64,000 nucleotides of DNA from the NCBI RefSeq assembly GCF_017968885.1, contig NZ_CP072913.1, positions 4,634,001-4,698,000 on the forward strand. The letters run 5' to 3'. Below, one piece after another: positions 63,495 through 64,000 of this stretch. Origin of the DNA: Pseudomonas sp. Tri1. GTDB lineage: Bacteria > Pseudomonadota > Gammaproteobacteria > Pseudomonadales > Pseudomonadaceae. The position numbers were made by a program, and so were the translations under genes. Positions within the stretch are counted from its first letter, which is position 1. Every line of letters starts with the position of its first letter. The notes under the pieces were generated by a model. The model made no database searches and was not told the origin of the DNA. It was given only the letters and a program-made list of their open reading frames with translations.

Positions 63495-63760
63495 GTGTGT
63501 ATATCCGTTGCTGCGGTAACGGCGGCTTAGGGTTCCGCTCTTACAGCGGGTCACTTTTGGAAGAGCGCCAAAAGTAACCAAAAACGCTTTGCCCCACCAC
63601 TTGGTGCCTCGCTTAGGCTCGGCATGCCCGAACGCAGGCATTGCTCCGTGGGCCGCCGCGAAGGGCCATCCTTGGCCCAGCGCGGCTAACCCGGCATCCA
63701 TGCCGGGTTGCCCACTGCGCAATGCCTGCGTTCGGCCAGCGTGGTTAATGGGGCGTCCCA
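63495..63760. repeat. Long Pseudomonas-type intergenic repeat
   Basis: A GC-rich block beginning CGGCGGCTTAGGGTTCCGC and containing GGGTCACTTTTGG / CCAAAAGTAACC inverted arms, then GCAATGCCTGCGTTCGG facing CCGAACGCAGGCATTGC. The text recalls a repeat seen in many Pseudomonas genomes. The 528-bp stretch after the NRPS has no credible gene. Confidence 0.6.
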
Positions 63761-63765
63761 GATCA

Positions 63766-63795
63766 AAAGCAAAGCAAAGCAAAGCAAAGCAAAGC
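63766..63795 (+). repeat. Six tandem AAAGC repeats
   Basis: The 5-bp unit AAAGC is repeated six times exactly and followed by AAAAC variants. Such a short tandem array can vary in copy number by slippage. Confidence 0.9.
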
Positions 63796-63840
63796 AAAAC
63801 AAAAACAGTAGATGTCCAGCGCCTATGCAACTGAACCACC

Positions 63841-63940
63841 GCTATCGCGAGCAAGCTCGCTCCCACAGGGGTTCGTGGGTGTTCACAGCGCCTGGACACA
63901 ACACAGAAACCTGTGGGAGCGAGCTTGCTCGCGATGACGC
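63841..63940. repeat. REP doublet (plus partial copy at 63974-63990)
   Basis: Inverted REP pair, with the start of another copy at the window end. Confidence 0.85.
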
Positions 63941-64000
63941 AGGCACATCCAACATCACCGCAAACTGACCCTCCGCTTTCGCGAGCAAATCAGATCGCCG

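Noticed and set aside
63589..63834. 81-codon frame after the NRPS
   Set aside because: It runs through the inverted-arm repeat block and the AAAGC tandem repeats, with no ribosome site.

Overview
The window looks like chromosomal DNA of a fluorescent Pseudomonas, probably of the P. fluorescens species complex. Base composition is GC-rich, the gene content is typical (trhP, codBA, a fecIRA set, pyoverdine genes), and almost every intergenic gap carries the GTGGGAGCGAGC...CTCGCGAT palindromic repeats (REP/REPIN type) known from this group. No phage, integrase, transposase or CRISPR array was seen.

Layout. 1-7.4 kb: end of a LysR regulator, a five-PAS GGDEF/EAL protein, an IbpA-type small heat-shock gene with a sigma-32-like promoter and a ROSE-like RNA thermometer, dusC, a thioesterase, and a TetR/hydrolase pair. 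7.4-13.4 kb: a duplicated tRNA-Glu/tRNA-Ala array under one strong promoter, then gltX, uvrB and an aromatic/aspartate aminotransferase. 13.4-20.8 kb: small unknown genes, tRNA-Asn, an AI-2E-type permease divergent from trhP (with a perfect ANR/FNR site between them), a chemoreceptor and a Na+/H+ antiporter. 20.8-26.2 kb: a PepSY-PepSY-regulator-kinase operon, a patatin-like protein, queD and an Asp-nucleophile hydrolase. 26.4-31.5 kb: codBA, a DapF-fold protein with both catalytic cysteines replaced by serine, and a divergent MFS transporter. 31.5-35.6 kb: a fecI-fecR-fecA iron cell-surface signalling system. 35.8-44 kb: an AhpD-like protein, an MscS-type channel with a cyclic-nucleotide-binding domain, pirin, and a BvgS/EvgS-like phosphorelay with a degenerate receiver and a NarL-type regulator. 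44-63.5 kb: a pyoverdine locus.

The pyoverdine locus reads pvdA and fpvI (minus), pvdR-pvdT-opmQ (plus), a frameshifted small gene behind a structured-looking leader, pvdP (minus), pvdM-pvdN-pvdO (plus), pvdE (plus) and a one-module NRPS with a thioesterase. Five promoters (pvdA, pvdR, pvdP, pvdM, pvdE) carry perfect PvdS boxes of the form TAAATT-N15-CGTT. Compared with the P. aeruginosa PAO1 order as I know it, fpvR, pvdF and fpvA are absent from their usual positions. The residues lining the NRPS adenylation pocket read DFWNIGMVHK, the textbook threonine code, so the enzyme probably adds a final threonine and releases the peptide. The genes cover hydroxyornithine supply (PvdA), peptide termination (NRPS), export of the acylated precursor to the periplasm (PvdE), periplasmic maturation (PvdP, PvdM, PvdN, PvdO), efflux (PvdRT-OpmQ) and receptor-linked sigma control (FpvI).

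Less expected items are the Ser/Ser DapF homologue, an 18-codon relic of a response-regulator C-terminus in frame ahead of the BvgS-like kinase, the ANR site at trhP, and the leader at 51.06-51.43 kb with mutually exclusive pairings.
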